Shown: one piece after another, positions 41,204 through 49,022 of the stretch
How the letters are laid out: each line of letters starts with the position of its first letter
How positions within the stretch are numbered: position 1 is the stretch's first letter
Assembly: GCF_016862095.1 (NCBI RefSeq)
Contig: NZ_BOMH01000033.1
Coordinates: forward strand, 124,001-188,000
From: Actinoplanes cyaneus
GTDB lineage: Bacteria; Actinomycetota; Actinomycetes; Mycobacteriales; Micromonosporaceae
Length of the DNA: 64,000 nucleotides
Direction: 5' to 3'
Notes under the pieces: model-generated
Told to the model about the DNA's origin: nothing
Seen by the model: the letters and a program-made list of their open reading frames with translations, nothing else
The model's database searches: none
Translations under genes and position numbers: made by a program

Positions 41204-41977
41204 CTACCCGTTCAGGAAGGTGGAGACTCGATCGCGAAGGTCGTTGCGGTTGGTCCACAGGACTGCAGGGAGGTCGTAGATGTGCAGGTCCGCATCGAGC
41301 AGCTCGGCGAGCCGCTCAGCCCAGCCGGCCGGGTGGATCTCGTCGTCCCGGCAGCCCAGGATCAGGGCCCGGCCACGGAATGCCCTGAGCGCCGATTCGT
41401 CCGGCACGGCGGGGGCGGTCCACAGGGTGGCCAGTTCGGGGGCGAGGCCGTGGCGCTGCAGTTGTTCGACGCGCTGACGCAGGTGACTCCAGCCGGCCGG
41501 GGTGTTGCGGACCGATGGGGGCATCTCGGCCTCGACCGCGTCGGCGATCATCGCGGCCTCACCGGATTCGACCGAGGCGAGCAGGCGGTCCAAGCGCCGG
41601 GCGGCGGCTTCGGAGCGACGGCCGTCGAGCGGAGCGGGGAGGTAGAGGACGACTTTGTCGAAGCGGTCCGGCGTGTCGGCGAGCAGGCGGCACAGCGCGC
41701 CGGCGCCCATGCTGACGCCGACGGCCCGGGTGGCGCCGGCCAGGTCGGCCACGCCGCGCAGGTCGGCGGCCAGGTCGGCGAAGCTCCACGGGCCAGGTGG
41801 CGCGTCGGAGCGGCCATGCCCGCGGAACTGGAAGAACGTCCGGCGGCCGGCCACCGCGCTGCCGAGTGGGCGGGTGCCGGCGATGTCCCCGGCAAGCCCG
41901 TGGGCGAAGACGGTCATGGGTTCGCCGGCGCCGGTGGTGAGCTGCTCGAGGCGTACGCCGGAGGGAAGGGTGACCAT
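41204..41977 (-). CDS. Alpha/beta hydrolase
   Basis: A 257-residue alpha/beta hydrolase. VFAHGLAGDIAGTRPL is the oxyanion loop, RGHGRSDAP follows, and the nucleophile elbow is GVSMGAGAL (Ser near 100). LILGCRDDEIHP gives the acid Asp. The final His is not obvious: the C-terminus (YDLPAVLWTNRNDL) has no His in the normal place, so activity is uncertain. ATG 41977 begins directly before the fold; an upstream TTG at 42088 would add a Pro/Arg-rich segment. Confidence 0.8.
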   Translation of the reverse strand: MVTLPSGVRLEQLTTGAGEPMTVFAHGLAGDIAGTRPLGSAVAGRRTFFQFRGHGRSDAPPGPWSFADLAADLRGVADLAGATRAVGVSMGAGALCRLLADTPDRFDKVVLYLPAPLDGRRSEAAARRLDRLLASVESGEAAMIADAVEAEMPPSVRNTPAGWSHLRQRVEQLQRHGLAPELATLWTAPAVPDESALRAFRGRALILGCRDDEIHPAGWAERLAELLDADLHIYDLPAVLWTNRNDLRDRVSTFLNG

Positions 41978-42181
41978 CTCGGTCGCCGGGCCCGGCAGCG
42001 TGGGGCGGCCGGATCGCGGGCCGGTCCGATCGACGCGCTGAAGGCGGGGCCCGCCGTCGGGCGGTGGCGGACCGAAGCGTTTCCTCAACTCAGGCCCGGC
42101 CCGACGAAGTTGCTGTGATCAACCCCGGCGGCATTGCCGGAACCCGGCCGGGCAGGACGCCGGCGACCGGATCGGGAGGGA

Positions 42182-42496
42182 TCACCAGAAGCCCTTGCCG
42201 TCGGCGATGTCACGCAGGCCGGGCCGCACATCGAACAGGTAGATCATCGCGGCCGCGATGCCGATCAGGCCGAAGATGCCGAGCGCGGACCGCCCGGCGA
42301 ACGTCAGAAGGCCGCACACGCCGAGGATCACCGCCCACGCGCCCTTGGGCAGGGTGCCGAGGGCCTGGAAGGCCGACCCGCGCTGGGTGAGGCAGTGGAC
42401 GAACGCGATGACTTCCAGAATCAGGGCAAGAAGGAGGATCAACTGCTCGACATAGAACCGGACGTCGTCGAAGAAGATCGGCGCGGAGAGAGCCAT
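42182..42496 (-). CDS. DUF2516-family small membrane protein
   Basis: A 104-residue protein with three hydrophobic helices (LILLLALILEVIAFVHCL, GAWAVILGVCGLLTFAG, GIFGLIGIAAAMIYLFDV) matching the DUF2516 family of actinobacteria. It follows the HbhA-like and XRE genes, an arrangement also found in mycobacteria (Rv0474-Rv0475-Rv0476 from memory). Function unknown. ATG 42496 gives normal size. Confidence 0.82.
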   Translation of the reverse strand: MALSAPIFFDDVRFYVEQLILLLALILEVIAFVHCLTQRGSAFQALGTLPKGAWAVILGVCGLLTFAGRSALGIFGLIGIAAAMIYLFDVRPGLRDIADGKGFW

Positions 42497-42510
42497 GCCG
42501 GGAAGTCTAT

Positions 42511-42542
42511 GCCGAGGGCCCCGGCAACGCCGGGGCCCTCGG
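42511..42542 (-). terminator. Hairpin between the HbhA-like gene and the DUF2516 gene
   Basis: CCGAGGGCCCCGGC (42512-42525) pairs perfectly with GCCGGGGCCCTCGG (42529-42542) around 3 bases. No T run. It probably ends most transcripts of the XRE/HbhA-like pair. Confidence 0.8.
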
Positions 42543-42563
42543 ATCATGTCGCACGCCGGATGA

Positions 42564-43061
42564 TTACTCGGCCGGCTTCGGGGCCGGGGCGGCCTTGGCA
42601 CGCTTACGCGGCTTCGGCGTGGCCTCGGCGGACTCGACGGCCTTGGCCTCGGTGACGGTGGCCTGGACGGCCTTCGGCGCCTCGGTGGCCTCGATGTCGG
42701 CGTTCACCACCTCGGCGGACTCGACGATGCCGGTACCGACGACCTTCTCGCCGCGGGCGACGAGGGCGGTGTAGGCCGCAACGGCCCGCTCCTGCGCGAT
42801 CTGCGCGAACGCGGTGGCCGCGGTCTGCGCGTTGGTGCGCAGCGCGTCGAAGTCGGTGTCGGTGGCCTTCTTCTGCAGCTCACCGGCCTTCTTCTGCAGC
42901 TCGCCGGCCTGCACGTTGGCAGTCCGCAGCGAGGCGACGGCGCGGTCGCTGAGCTCGGTGAGCACGGCCGGCAGCTTGCGCAGCTGCTGGTACGCCAGGT
43001 CACCGGCGCCGGCAGCGGCGTACAGCGGGGTCGGGATCTTGGTCTTGGTCTGCTCGGTCAT
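42564..43061 (-). CDS. HbhA-like coiled-coil protein with Lys/Ala/Pro tail
   Basis: A 165-residue protein: an amphipathic helical N-terminal two-thirds (YQQLRKLPAVLTELSDRAVA, with QKKAGELQKKAT repeats) and a C-terminal tail rich in Ala, Pro, Lys and Glu (KPRKRAKAAPAPKPAE). This is the layout of mycobacterial heparin-binding hemagglutinin HbhA, a surface/lipid-associated protein. Its start overlaps the stop of the XRE gene (ATGA), as expected from the mycobacterial synteny. An adhesin role is not implied here. Confidence 0.8.
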   Translation of the reverse strand: MTEQTKTKIPTPLYAAAGAGDLAYQQLRKLPAVLTELSDRAVASLRTANVQAGELQKKAGELQKKATDTDFDALRTNAQTAATAFAQIAQERAVAAYTALVARGEKVVGTGIVESAEVVNADIEATEAPKAVQATVTEAKAVESAEATPKPRKRAKAAPAPKPAE

Positions 43062-43633
43062 TTCGTCTCCTCGGCGATCGGGGTGGTCCGGGGCACGCCG
43101 CTCTCTTGCGCGAGGACGGCCTGTTTCACGAGGTCTTCCTCGTCGGAGGGCTCCACGGCGGGCGCGGACTCCCCGGAAGCGGGGTGTCCAGGAGCGGACT
43201 CCCCAGCGACGGGGTGCCCGAAAGCGGACTCCCCAGCGGCGGGGTCTCCCACAGCGGGCTCCTCAGAAGCGGGTTCCTCAACAACAGCGTTCCGCGCGTT
43301 CTCGTTGCGGAACGTCTCGTAGATCTGCGACAGGGACTGCTTCTGCGCGATCGTGAGCTCCGGGTCGACCGCGATGGCTGCCAGCACACCTTGCTGGCCC
43401 TCGCCATCGAGCAGTCCGGCCCGCAGATACATCGCGGGCGTCGACACACGCAAGGCGCTGGCGATCTGCTGCAGCACCTCGGCGCTCGGCTTGCGCAGGC
43501 CACGCTCGATCTGGCTGAGGTAGGGGTTGCTCACCCCGGCCTTGTCGGCGAGCTGCCGCAGCGAGATCTTCGCGGTCTGCCGGAGGTCGCGGATGAAGGT
43601 TCCGATGTCCTGCGGCAGGTCCTTGTTGGCCAT
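43058..43633 (-). CDS. XRE-family regulator with repetitive acidic tail
   Basis: A 191-residue protein. Helix-turn-helix at 10-65 (ISLRQLADKAGVSNPYLSQI, then ERGLRKPSAEVLQQIASAL) of the Rv0474 type, a middle helical segment, and a C-terminal Gly/Pro/Glu/Ala tail with 10-residue repeats (GHPVAGESAP). It heads the XRE/HbhA-like pair. A 16-bp inverted repeat lies 22 bases upstream and is a likely self-operator. Confidence 0.9.
   Translation of the reverse strand: MANKDLPQDIGTFIRDLRQTAKISLRQLADKAGVSNPYLSQIERGLRKPSAEVLQQIASALRVSTPAMYLRAGLLDGEGQQGVLAAIAVDPELTIAQKQSLSQIYETFRNENARNAVVEEPASEEPAVGDPAAGESAFGHPVAGESAPGHPASGESAPAVEPSDEEDLVKQAVLAQESGVPRTTPIAEETK
43166..43285. repeat. 30-bp minisatellite in the XRE gene
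   Basis: Three clear units of exactly 30 bp (starts at 43166, 43196, 43226) beginning GGACTCCCC, plus a diverged fourth. They encode G[HD]Pxx GESA[PF] decapeptides in the regulator's tail, so copy-number change would keep the frame. Confidence 0.9.
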
Positions 43634-43654
43634 GTCCCCAAGCTAGCCTGGCCT

Positions 43655-43691
43655 GCTAGCTGTTGCAAGCAATTCGCTTGCAACAGCTAGC
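43655..43691. promoter_or_regulatory. 16-bp perfect inverted repeat upstream of the XRE gene
   Basis: GCTAGCTGTTGCAAGC (43655-43670) and GCTTGCAACAGCTAGC (43676-43691) are perfect inverses separated by AATTC. The position, directly upstream of the XRE regulator start, makes autoregulation the simplest reading. Confidence 0.75.
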
Positions 43692-43723
43692 GTGAGACGA
43701 GTCACCCGTAGGGGACAACCCGG

Positions 43724-44635
43724 TCACCAGACGGAACGGACCTCACCGACCACGCGGCCGCCGCCGAGCACCACCTCGTCCAGCACCGGTGGCGTCACGC
43801 CGAGCCGCCGCAGCGCCGCCAGCAGCACCGGGACCCGCGCCCGGGCCGCGCCGTCGGAGATCTTCACGGCGATCCCGGCGGTGCCCGGCACGGCCGCCGC
43901 GACCACGCCGTCCGCGCCGCGCTTGACCAGCAGGCCCGGCACCGCGCGCATCAGGATCGTGTCCGCCGACTCGGTGCCGGCGACCAGCTCCGGGTGAGCG
44001 CGCATGGCATCCGCGACCTGCCGTTCCGGCCTGCCCGGCTCGGCGTCGACGAGCCGCAGGAAGGCCCGGGCCAGCGCGGCCGGCGAGACGGCCAGCACCG
44101 GCGCGCCGCAGCCGTCCACGCCGGCGGCGGCGATCGGCTCACCGGCGAGCTCACTCACCGCGTCGGTGAGCGCCAGTTGCAGCGGATGCTTCGGATCGAG
44201 GTACGTCTCCAGGTCCCACCCGTTCGCCACGCAGGTCGCCAGCATCCCGGCGTGCTTGCCGGAGCAGTTCATCAGGATCGGTGCCGCCTCGCCGCCGCTC
44301 CGCAGGTACGCATTCCGCGTCGCGTCACCGAACGGCAGGTCGGCCGGGCAGCGCAACGCCTCGGGGCCGAGCCCGGCCGCGGCCAGGATCGCGGTGACCC
44401 GTTCCAGATGGAACGGCTCGCCGTCGTGACTGGCACTGATCAGGGCGAGGTCGGCAGCCTCGCGCGGCACCAGGCCGCTGCGGAGCATGCCGACAGTCTG
44501 CAGCGGCTTGCTCGACGAACGGGGGAAGAACGGGCTGTCCACCTCCCCGACGCCGGGCCGGTCCGTCAGCGCGACGACCCCGTGGTGGACGCTCTCCACG
44601 AAACCGGAACGGACCACTTCCGCGACGATGCTCAT
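43724..44635 (-). CDS. L-asparaginase II family protein
   Basis: A 303-residue protein of the asparaginase II (Rhizobium AnsA-like) family: HHGVVALTDRPG, FFPRSSSKPLQTVGMLRSGL, SASHDGEPFHLE, MNCSGKHAGMLATCVANGWD and GVDGCGAPVLAVSPAALARA are characteristic. It would hydrolyse asparagine to aspartate and ammonia. The Ser/Lys pair (SSSKP) is the proposed catalytic site. The start codon ATG 44635 and its upstream RBS lie inside a 47-bp tandem repeat. Confidence 0.88.
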   Translation of the reverse strand: MSIVAEVVRSGFVESVHHGVVALTDRPGVGEVDSPFFPRSSSKPLQTVGMLRSGLVPREAADLALISASHDGEPFHLERVTAILAAAGLGPEALRCPADLPFGDATRNAYLRSGGEAAPILMNCSGKHAGMLATCVANGWDLETYLDPKHPLQLALTDAVSELAGEPIAAAGVDGCGAPVLAVSPAALARAFLRLVDAEPGRPERQVADAMRAHPELVAGTESADTILMRAVPGLLVKRGADGVVAAAVPGTAGIAVKISDGAARARVPVLLAALRRLGVTPPVLDEVVLGGGRVVGEVRSVW

Positions 44636-44764
44636 GACATCCCCTCTGCTGCGCTGCGGCGCCACGACAAGACGATGCTCATGACATCCCCTCTGCTGCG
44701 CTCCGGCGCCACGACAAGACGATGCTCACGACGCCACCTCCGCCGCGCACCGGCGCCACGACGA
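44624..44764. repeat. 47-bp tandem repeat duplicating the asparaginase start region
   Basis: GACGATGCTCATGACATCCC starts at 44624 and 44671; a diverged third unit starts at 44718. On the minus strand each of the first two units carries an AGAGGGG ribosome-binding-like sequence and ATGAGCATCGTC. Because 47 is not a multiple of 3, the upstream copy is out of frame with asparaginase. Confidence 0.92.
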
Positions 44765-44790
44765 CGGGGCGACTGAACTCACCAGCTCGC

Positions 44791-45633
44791 TCATCGGGCC
44801 GGCACCCCCAGCAGCTCGCGCGCCTGCCCCGGGCTCAGCGGCGGGCGCTCGGCCAGCCGGGCGAAGGCGACCGCACGCGCCACGAGCTGCATGTTCGACT
44901 CGACGGGGCGGCCCTTCGCGTACGTGATGGTGTCCTCCATGCCGACCCGCAGGTGACCGCCGGCCGACAGCGAGGCCAGGATCACCGGGATCGTGCTGCG
45001 CCCGATGCCGGTCGCCGAGAACGTGGTGCCGGCCGGCAGGTCACGGATCACCTGCTCGCAGGCGACGAGCGCGGCCGCGGTGCCGGGCATCCCACCGGGC
45101 ACGCCCATCACCAGGTCGACGTGCACGTGCCCGCCGAACGGCAGCCCGTGCTTGCTCAGGAGCCGCTGCAGGGTGGTGAGCTGGCCGAGGTCGAAGATCT
45201 CGTATTCGGGGACGATGCCGCGTTCCTGCATGCGGGTGTGCAGGTCGACGATGAAGTCCCAGCGGTTCATGAAGACGTCGTCACCGAAGTTGACGGTGCC
45301 CATCGTGCACGAGGCCATCTCCGGCGCGGCGTCGAGCACCGCCAGCCGGTCGGTCTCCGGGTCGGTCACCGCGCCGCCCGAGGAGAGCTGCACGATCAGG
45401 CCGGTCGACTCGCGCAGCGCGGCCACCGTCGCGCGCAGCCGGCCCTGGTCGAGGGTCGGCCGGGCGGCGGCGTCCCGGATGTGCACGTGGATGATCGAGG
45501 CGCCGAGCGCCTCACACTCTTTAGCAGTCGAGACCAGCTCGTCCAGGGTCACTGGCAGAGCCGGCACGTCCGCCTTGCTGCTCTCCGCGCCGGTCGGGGC
45601 GACGGTGATCAAGGTCCCGGTCATGCCGGTCAT
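44791..45633 (-). CDS. BKACE-family (DUF849) beta-keto acid cleavage enzyme
   Basis: A 280-residue TIM-barrel protein of the BKACE family, which cleaves beta-keto acids with acetyl-CoA. Metal-binding HVHIRD near 49 and GHVHVDLVMG near 177, SSGGAVTDPETDRL near 115 and ARLAERPPLSPGQARELLG at the end agree with the family (lysine-degradation Kce is the best-known member). The specific substrate cannot be predicted. ATG 45624 is an alternative start. Confidence 0.88.
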   Translation of the reverse strand: MTGMTGTLITVAPTGAESSKADVPALPVTLDELVSTAKECEALGASIIHVHIRDAAARPTLDQGRLRATVAALRESTGLIVQLSSGGAVTDPETDRLAVLDAAPEMASCTMGTVNFGDDVFMNRWDFIVDLHTRMQERGIVPEYEIFDLGQLTTLQRLLSKHGLPFGGHVHVDLVMGVPGGMPGTAAALVACEQVIRDLPAGTTFSATGIGRSTIPVILASLSAGGHLRVGMEDTITYAKGRPVESNMQLVARAVAFARLAERPPLSPGQARELLGVPAR

Positions 45634-45713
45634 CCTGCCACCGCGCCCGCAGACCCCGAAACAAAATCAAGAGCCGCCCGGCGCGTACGAACGAAGCAGC
45701 GGCCACCACGTCC

Positions 45714-46751
45714 TCAGGCGTCGATCGCGGCCGCCGACTCCCCCACCATGAGACGCGCGTCGTCAGCCACGTTCCGCTTGATCACGGCGAGCGCGACCAT
45801 CCCCAGCTCGTGGTGGCGCACCGCGGTCCCGACGAAGCCCACCGCCCGCCCGTCCAGCTCGACGGGCGTGCCCTGCGCCGGCGGGTGATCGGTGGCAATC
45901 CCGTCGAGGTGCAGCAGGACCAGGCGCCGCGGCGGCCGGCCCAGGTGGTGCACCCGGGCGACCGTCTCCTGGCCGCGGTAGCAGCCCTTGTCCAGGTGGA
46001 CCGCCGTGGCCTGGAGTTCCGCCTCGGCGGGGATCGTCTTGTGGTCGGTCTCGTGACCGAGCCGCGGGGTCCTCGCCGCGACCCGGATCGCCTCGAACGC
46101 CCACAGGCCGGCCCTGGGCACGCCGAGCTTCTCGATCACCGAGGTCTTCGCGTGCCGCGGGACCAGCAGGTCGACGCCGTGCGGGACGCGGCGAGCCAGG
46201 CCACCCTCGAACGGCCGTACCGCATAGATCGCGGTGGCCTCGGGCGGCACGGACCCGGCGGCGAACTTGGGGCCCGGCACCGCGCCGACCCGGGGTTCCG
46301 CGAGGTCGGGGAAGAGATCCGCGGCGGCCGGGCCGACCAGCGACAGGACCGCGATCTCGGACGTGGCGTCACGCGGGTCGACCTGCGTGAAGAACCGCAT
46401 CATCTCAAGGTACTTCAGGAGCCCGGCGCCGGCGCCCGGCTCGGTGTCCAACCAGGCCGTCGTCCCGTCCTCGGTGACGAACGCGTGCTGCTCGACATGC
46501 CCGTGCGGCGAGAGGACCAGCAGCTCACTGCCCTGATTCGCGGAGATGTCCGACAGGTGCTGGGTGGTCAGCGTGTGCAGCCAGCTCGCACGTTCCGGGC
46601 CGGGCACGGCGATGACGTCCCGGTTCGACCGGTCGACCAGGCCGACCGCGGTCTCCAGGAGCCGCTGCTCCTTCATCGGGTCACCGAAGTGGGCCGGCAC
46701 CCCGGCATCGGCGGAACTGGGGTCGAGATCCTCGACCATGACGACTGTCAC
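45714..46751 (-). CDS. ygfZ: YgfZ/GcvT-type folate-binding protein
   Basis: A 345-residue protein with the aminomethyltransferase fold. The family hallmark KGCYRGQET is present at about 265, with Cys important for the tetrahydrofolate-dependent repair or assembly of Fe-S clusters. GTG 46751 was chosen: AAGGAG sits 5 bases upstream and the start overlaps the stop of the Fur-family gene (GTGA); ATG 46739 is a weaker choice. Confidence 0.9.
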   Translation of the reverse strand: MTVVMVEDLDPSSADAGVPAHFGDPMKEQRLLETAVGLVDRSNRDVIAVPGPERASWLHTLTTQHLSDISANQGSELLVLSPHGHVEQHAFVTEDGTTAWLDTEPGAGAGLLKYLEMMRFFTQVDPRDATSEIAVLSLVGPAAADLFPDLAEPRVGAVPGPKFAAGSVPPEATAIYAVRPFEGGLARRVPHGVDLLVPRHAKTSVIEKLGVPRAGLWAFEAIRVAARTPRLGHETDHKTIPAEAELQATAVHLDKGCYRGQETVARVHHLGRPPRRLVLLHLDGIATDHPPAQGTPVELDGRAVGFVGTAVRHHELGMVALAVIKRNVADDARLMVGESAAAIDA

Positions 46752-47170
46752 TCCGACTCCTTGCACTTGCCACAGACCCCGAACAGGGAGACGTGTCCCA
46801 CATCGACGCGGAAGTCCCGCTCGTCGAGCAGTTGGTCGCAGACCGGGCGCAGCACCGCCGGGTCCATCTCCTCGATCGAGCCGCAGGAGCGGCAGACGAG
46901 GTGCACGTGCTGGTGCTCACCGGCCGCGTGATAGGTCGGCGAGCCGTGCGAGAGATGGGTGTGGTTGACCAGGCCGAGCTCTTCCAGCAGCTCGAGCGTC
47001 CGGTACACAGTGGTGATGTTGACTCCGGCGACCCGCTCGCGGACCGCGTTGTGCACCGACTCGGGCGTCGCATGGCCGAGCTCGTGCACCGCTTCCAGGA
47101 TCAGCTGGCGCTGCGGGGTGAGCCGCAGACCGCGCTCTCGGAGCATGGCGGCAAGCGAAGTGGCGGACAC
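46748..47170 (-). CDS. Fur-family metalloregulator, Nur-like
   Basis: A 140-residue Fur-type repressor. Winged helix with RLTPQRQLILEAVHELGHAT and INTTVYRTLELLEELGLV-like VNITTVYRTLELLEELGL; metal sites HLVCRSC and GVCGKC plus EHQHVH. Overall it resembles Streptomyces Nur (nickel uptake regulator) more than FurA or Zur, from memory. GTG 47170. It is divergent from the aminotransferase with only 31 bases between, and translationally coupled to ygfZ. Confidence 0.88.
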   Translation of the reverse strand: MSATSLAAMLRERGLRLTPQRQLILEAVHELGHATPESVHNAVRERVAGVNITTVYRTLELLEELGLVNHTHLSHGSPTYHAAGEHQHVHLVCRSCGSIEEMDPAVLRPVCDQLLDERDFRVDVGHVSLFGVCGKCKESE

Positions 47171-47201
47171 CCCACGAGCATAGTTCGCTAGTTTCACGTT
47201 G

Positions 47202-47933
47202 ATGAACGAGCGAATCGTGGTGTCCCCGGGAGACCTGATGGGGGACGGGGTGTTCGAGACGCTGCATCTGCGGCCGTCGGGGCCCTGGCTCCTCCAGGAG
47301 CACCTTGACCGGCTGGCCAGGTCGGCCGCGCTGCTCGACATGCCGCCACCGGATCCCGACGTCTCCGGTCTGTCGGCTTCCGACGGCGCCCTGCGCATCA
47401 TCTACACCCGGAATCTGCTGCATGTCGGCGTCTCGGAGATCCCCGAACCGGTGCTCCGGCAGCGCCGGGACGGCATCCGCGTGCTCAGCGCCGACCTCGG
47501 TGTCGCCGCCGGGAGACGTCCGCCGTGGTCGCTGTCCGCCGCCAAGTCACTGTCCTACGCGAACAACTTCGCGGCGCGGCGCTGGGCGGCACGGCAGCAC
47601 GCCGACGACGTCGTCTGGCTCTCCCTCGAGGGGTACGTCCTGGAGGGGCCGACCGCGTCGATCGTCTGGCTCGCCGGGGACGAGCTGGGGACCGTCCCGT
47701 GGGAGGAGGCCGCCATCCTGCCCGGCATCACCGCCGCGCATCTGCTGTCCCTGGCGCCGTCGGCGGGCCTGCGCCCGGTCCAGCGGATGATCACGCTGCC
47801 GGAGCTGGCCGCGGCCGACGCGATCTGGTTCTCGTCGTCGCTGCGCGGGCTGGCTGAGGTGGTCTCGCTGGACGGGGAGCCACGGACGCGCTCGCCGTGG
47901 ACACCCCGTCTGCTGGACCTGCTGGGTTACTAA
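47202..47933 (+). CDS. Class IV PLP aminotransferase (aminodeoxychorismate lyase-like)
   Basis: A 243-residue class IV enzyme: GDGVFETLHLRP at 12-23 is the motif of this fold, AAKSLSYANNFAARRWA supplies the PLP Lys (about 111), and GPTASIVWL / LPGITAAHLL follow. Aminodeoxychorismate lyase (PabC) or a branched-chain/D-amino acid transaminase are both possible. There is no ribosome binding site before ATG 47202, so the message may be leaderless. Confidence 0.82.
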   Translation: MNERIVVSPGDLMGDGVFETLHLRPSGPWLLQEHLDRLARSAALLDMPPPDPDVSGLSASDGALRIIYTRNLLHVGVSEIPEPVLRQRRDGIRVLSADLGVAAGRRPPWSLSAAKSLSYANNFAARRWAARQHADDVVWLSLEGYVLEGPTASIVWLAGDELGTVPWEEAAILPGITAAHLLSLAPSAGLRPVQRMITLPELAAADAIWFSSSLRGLAEVVSLDGEPRTRSPWTPRLLDLLGY

Positions 47934-48532
47934 CCGCCGATGCGGAGCAGGCGCGCCGACATGTGCGGGGTCAGCCCACTGTTGTCGATCGAGATCTCGT
48001 GCGCGTAGAGCAGCGCCCCCTCGACGATCCCGAAGAGCCGATGCCCGCCGGTCACGTGCAGGCCGGTGGCCGTGTACGCCACCGCGTCCGTCCCCATCTC
48101 CAGCCGCGTCCCGGCGGCCTTGCCCAGGTAGAGCTCGGCGACGCCGTCCGGCCGGATCATCGTCGCCTCCATCTCGTCACCGGGCCGGCCGTCGACCAGC
48201 ACCGGCCGCCAGAAGCCGGACTCGGTCAGCGCCTGCCCGAGCGGCTGCGACTCGTCGTCGAGCAGCCAGGCCCGCGACTCGAAGCGCAGGAAGTCCCGCC
48301 CGTCGTGGCTGATCCGGATCTCCTGGGCGAAGTTGAAGTCCTCCTCCGCCGGGAAACCACCCTGGCCACGGCCCCGCCACAGCCCGATGAACGGCAGCAG
48401 CCCCAGCAACGAGGGGTGCAGGTCAGGGCCGACCCGCAGGTCGTGGGTGTCCTCGTAGGGATAGTCGCCGACCGGCGGGGCGTTCAGCCACGGCGGCGGG
48501 CCCAGTGGGTTTTCCGTCTCGCCGTTACTCAC
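47930..48532 (-). CDS. Nitrobindin-like heme-binding beta-barrel protein
   Basis: A 200-residue protein of the nitrobindin (FABP-like, THAP4-related) family: GLWRGRGQGGFP is the GxWxGxG motif, RPDGVAELYLGKAAG and VEGALLYAHEISID carry barrel strands and the conserved His. Family members bind ferric heme and react with nitric oxide or peroxynitrite. GTG 48532 overlaps the stop of a 34-codon gene. The last 4 bases overlap the convergent aminotransferase stop. Confidence 0.87.
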   Translation of the reverse strand: MSNGETENPLGPPPWLNAPPVGDYPYEDTHDLRVGPDLHPSLLGLLPFIGLWRGRGQGGFPAEEDFNFAQEIRISHDGRDFLRFESRAWLLDDESQPLGQALTESGFWRPVLVDGRPGDEMEATMIRPDGVAELYLGKAAGTRLEMGTDAVAYTATGLHVTGGHRLFGIVEGALLYAHEISIDNSGLTPHMSARLLRIGG

Positions 48533-48633
48533 CAGCGCCCCCTCGAAATACGCATTGCCAAATAGCCGAAACCGCCCGCCAGCGCGCCTATCCCGGCGAC
48601 CAGCAGGCTCACGAACCCGATCTCCGTAACCAT
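48529..48633 (-). CDS. 34-residue membrane microprotein coupled to the nitrobindin gene
   Basis: The peptide MVTEIGFVSLLVAGIGALAG (first 20 residues) continues with a basic end (AMRISRGRW). It is one predicted transmembrane helix with a positive C-terminus. Its TGA overlaps the GTG of the nitrobindin-like gene (GTGA), indicating coupling. A possible ribosome binding site is weak. Confidence 0.6.
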   Translation of the reverse strand: MVTEIGFVSLLVAGIGALAGGFGYLAMRISRGRW

Positions 48634-48659
48634 GACCGGCCCATCTTATGCTGGCCGGT

Positions 48660-49022
48660 ATGGCACGTTTGCTGGTCGTCAAGGCCACCGCCGGCGCCGA
48701 CGCCCCGGAACGCTGCAACCAGGCGTTCAACGTCGCGACAACGGCCGCGACCGCCGGGGTCGACGTGTCGTTCTGGCTGACCGGCGAGTCCACGTGGTTC
48801 GCCCTGCCGGGCCGCGCCGCCGGGTTCACCCTGCCGCATGCCGCGCCGCTGCCCGACCTCATCGAGGTGCTGCTGGAGGCCGGCCGGATCACTGCGTGCA
48901 CCCAGTGCGCCGCCCGCCGCGACATCGGCCCCGCAGACGTCATCCCCGGCATCCGCATCGCCGGCGCCGCCGTCTTCGTCGAGGAGATCATGACCGAGGG
49001 CGCGCAGGCCCTCGTCTACTGA
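48660..49022 (+). CDS. DsrE-family protein
   Basis: A 120-residue DsrE/DsrF-like protein: RLLVVKATAGADAPERCNQA, STWFALPGRAAGF and a Cys pair in ITACTQCAARRDIG (about 80-83). DsrE-like proteins move sulfur as persulfides or act in unknown redox chemistry. Start 48660; an upstream in-frame ATG 48648 adds four residues. Its end overlaps the convergent neighbour by 7 bases. Confidence 0.82.
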   Translation: MARLLVVKATAGADAPERCNQAFNVATTAATAGVDVSFWLTGESTWFALPGRAAGFTLPHAAPLPDLIEVLLEAGRITACTQCAARRDIGPADVIPGIRIAGAAVFVEEIMTEGAQALVY

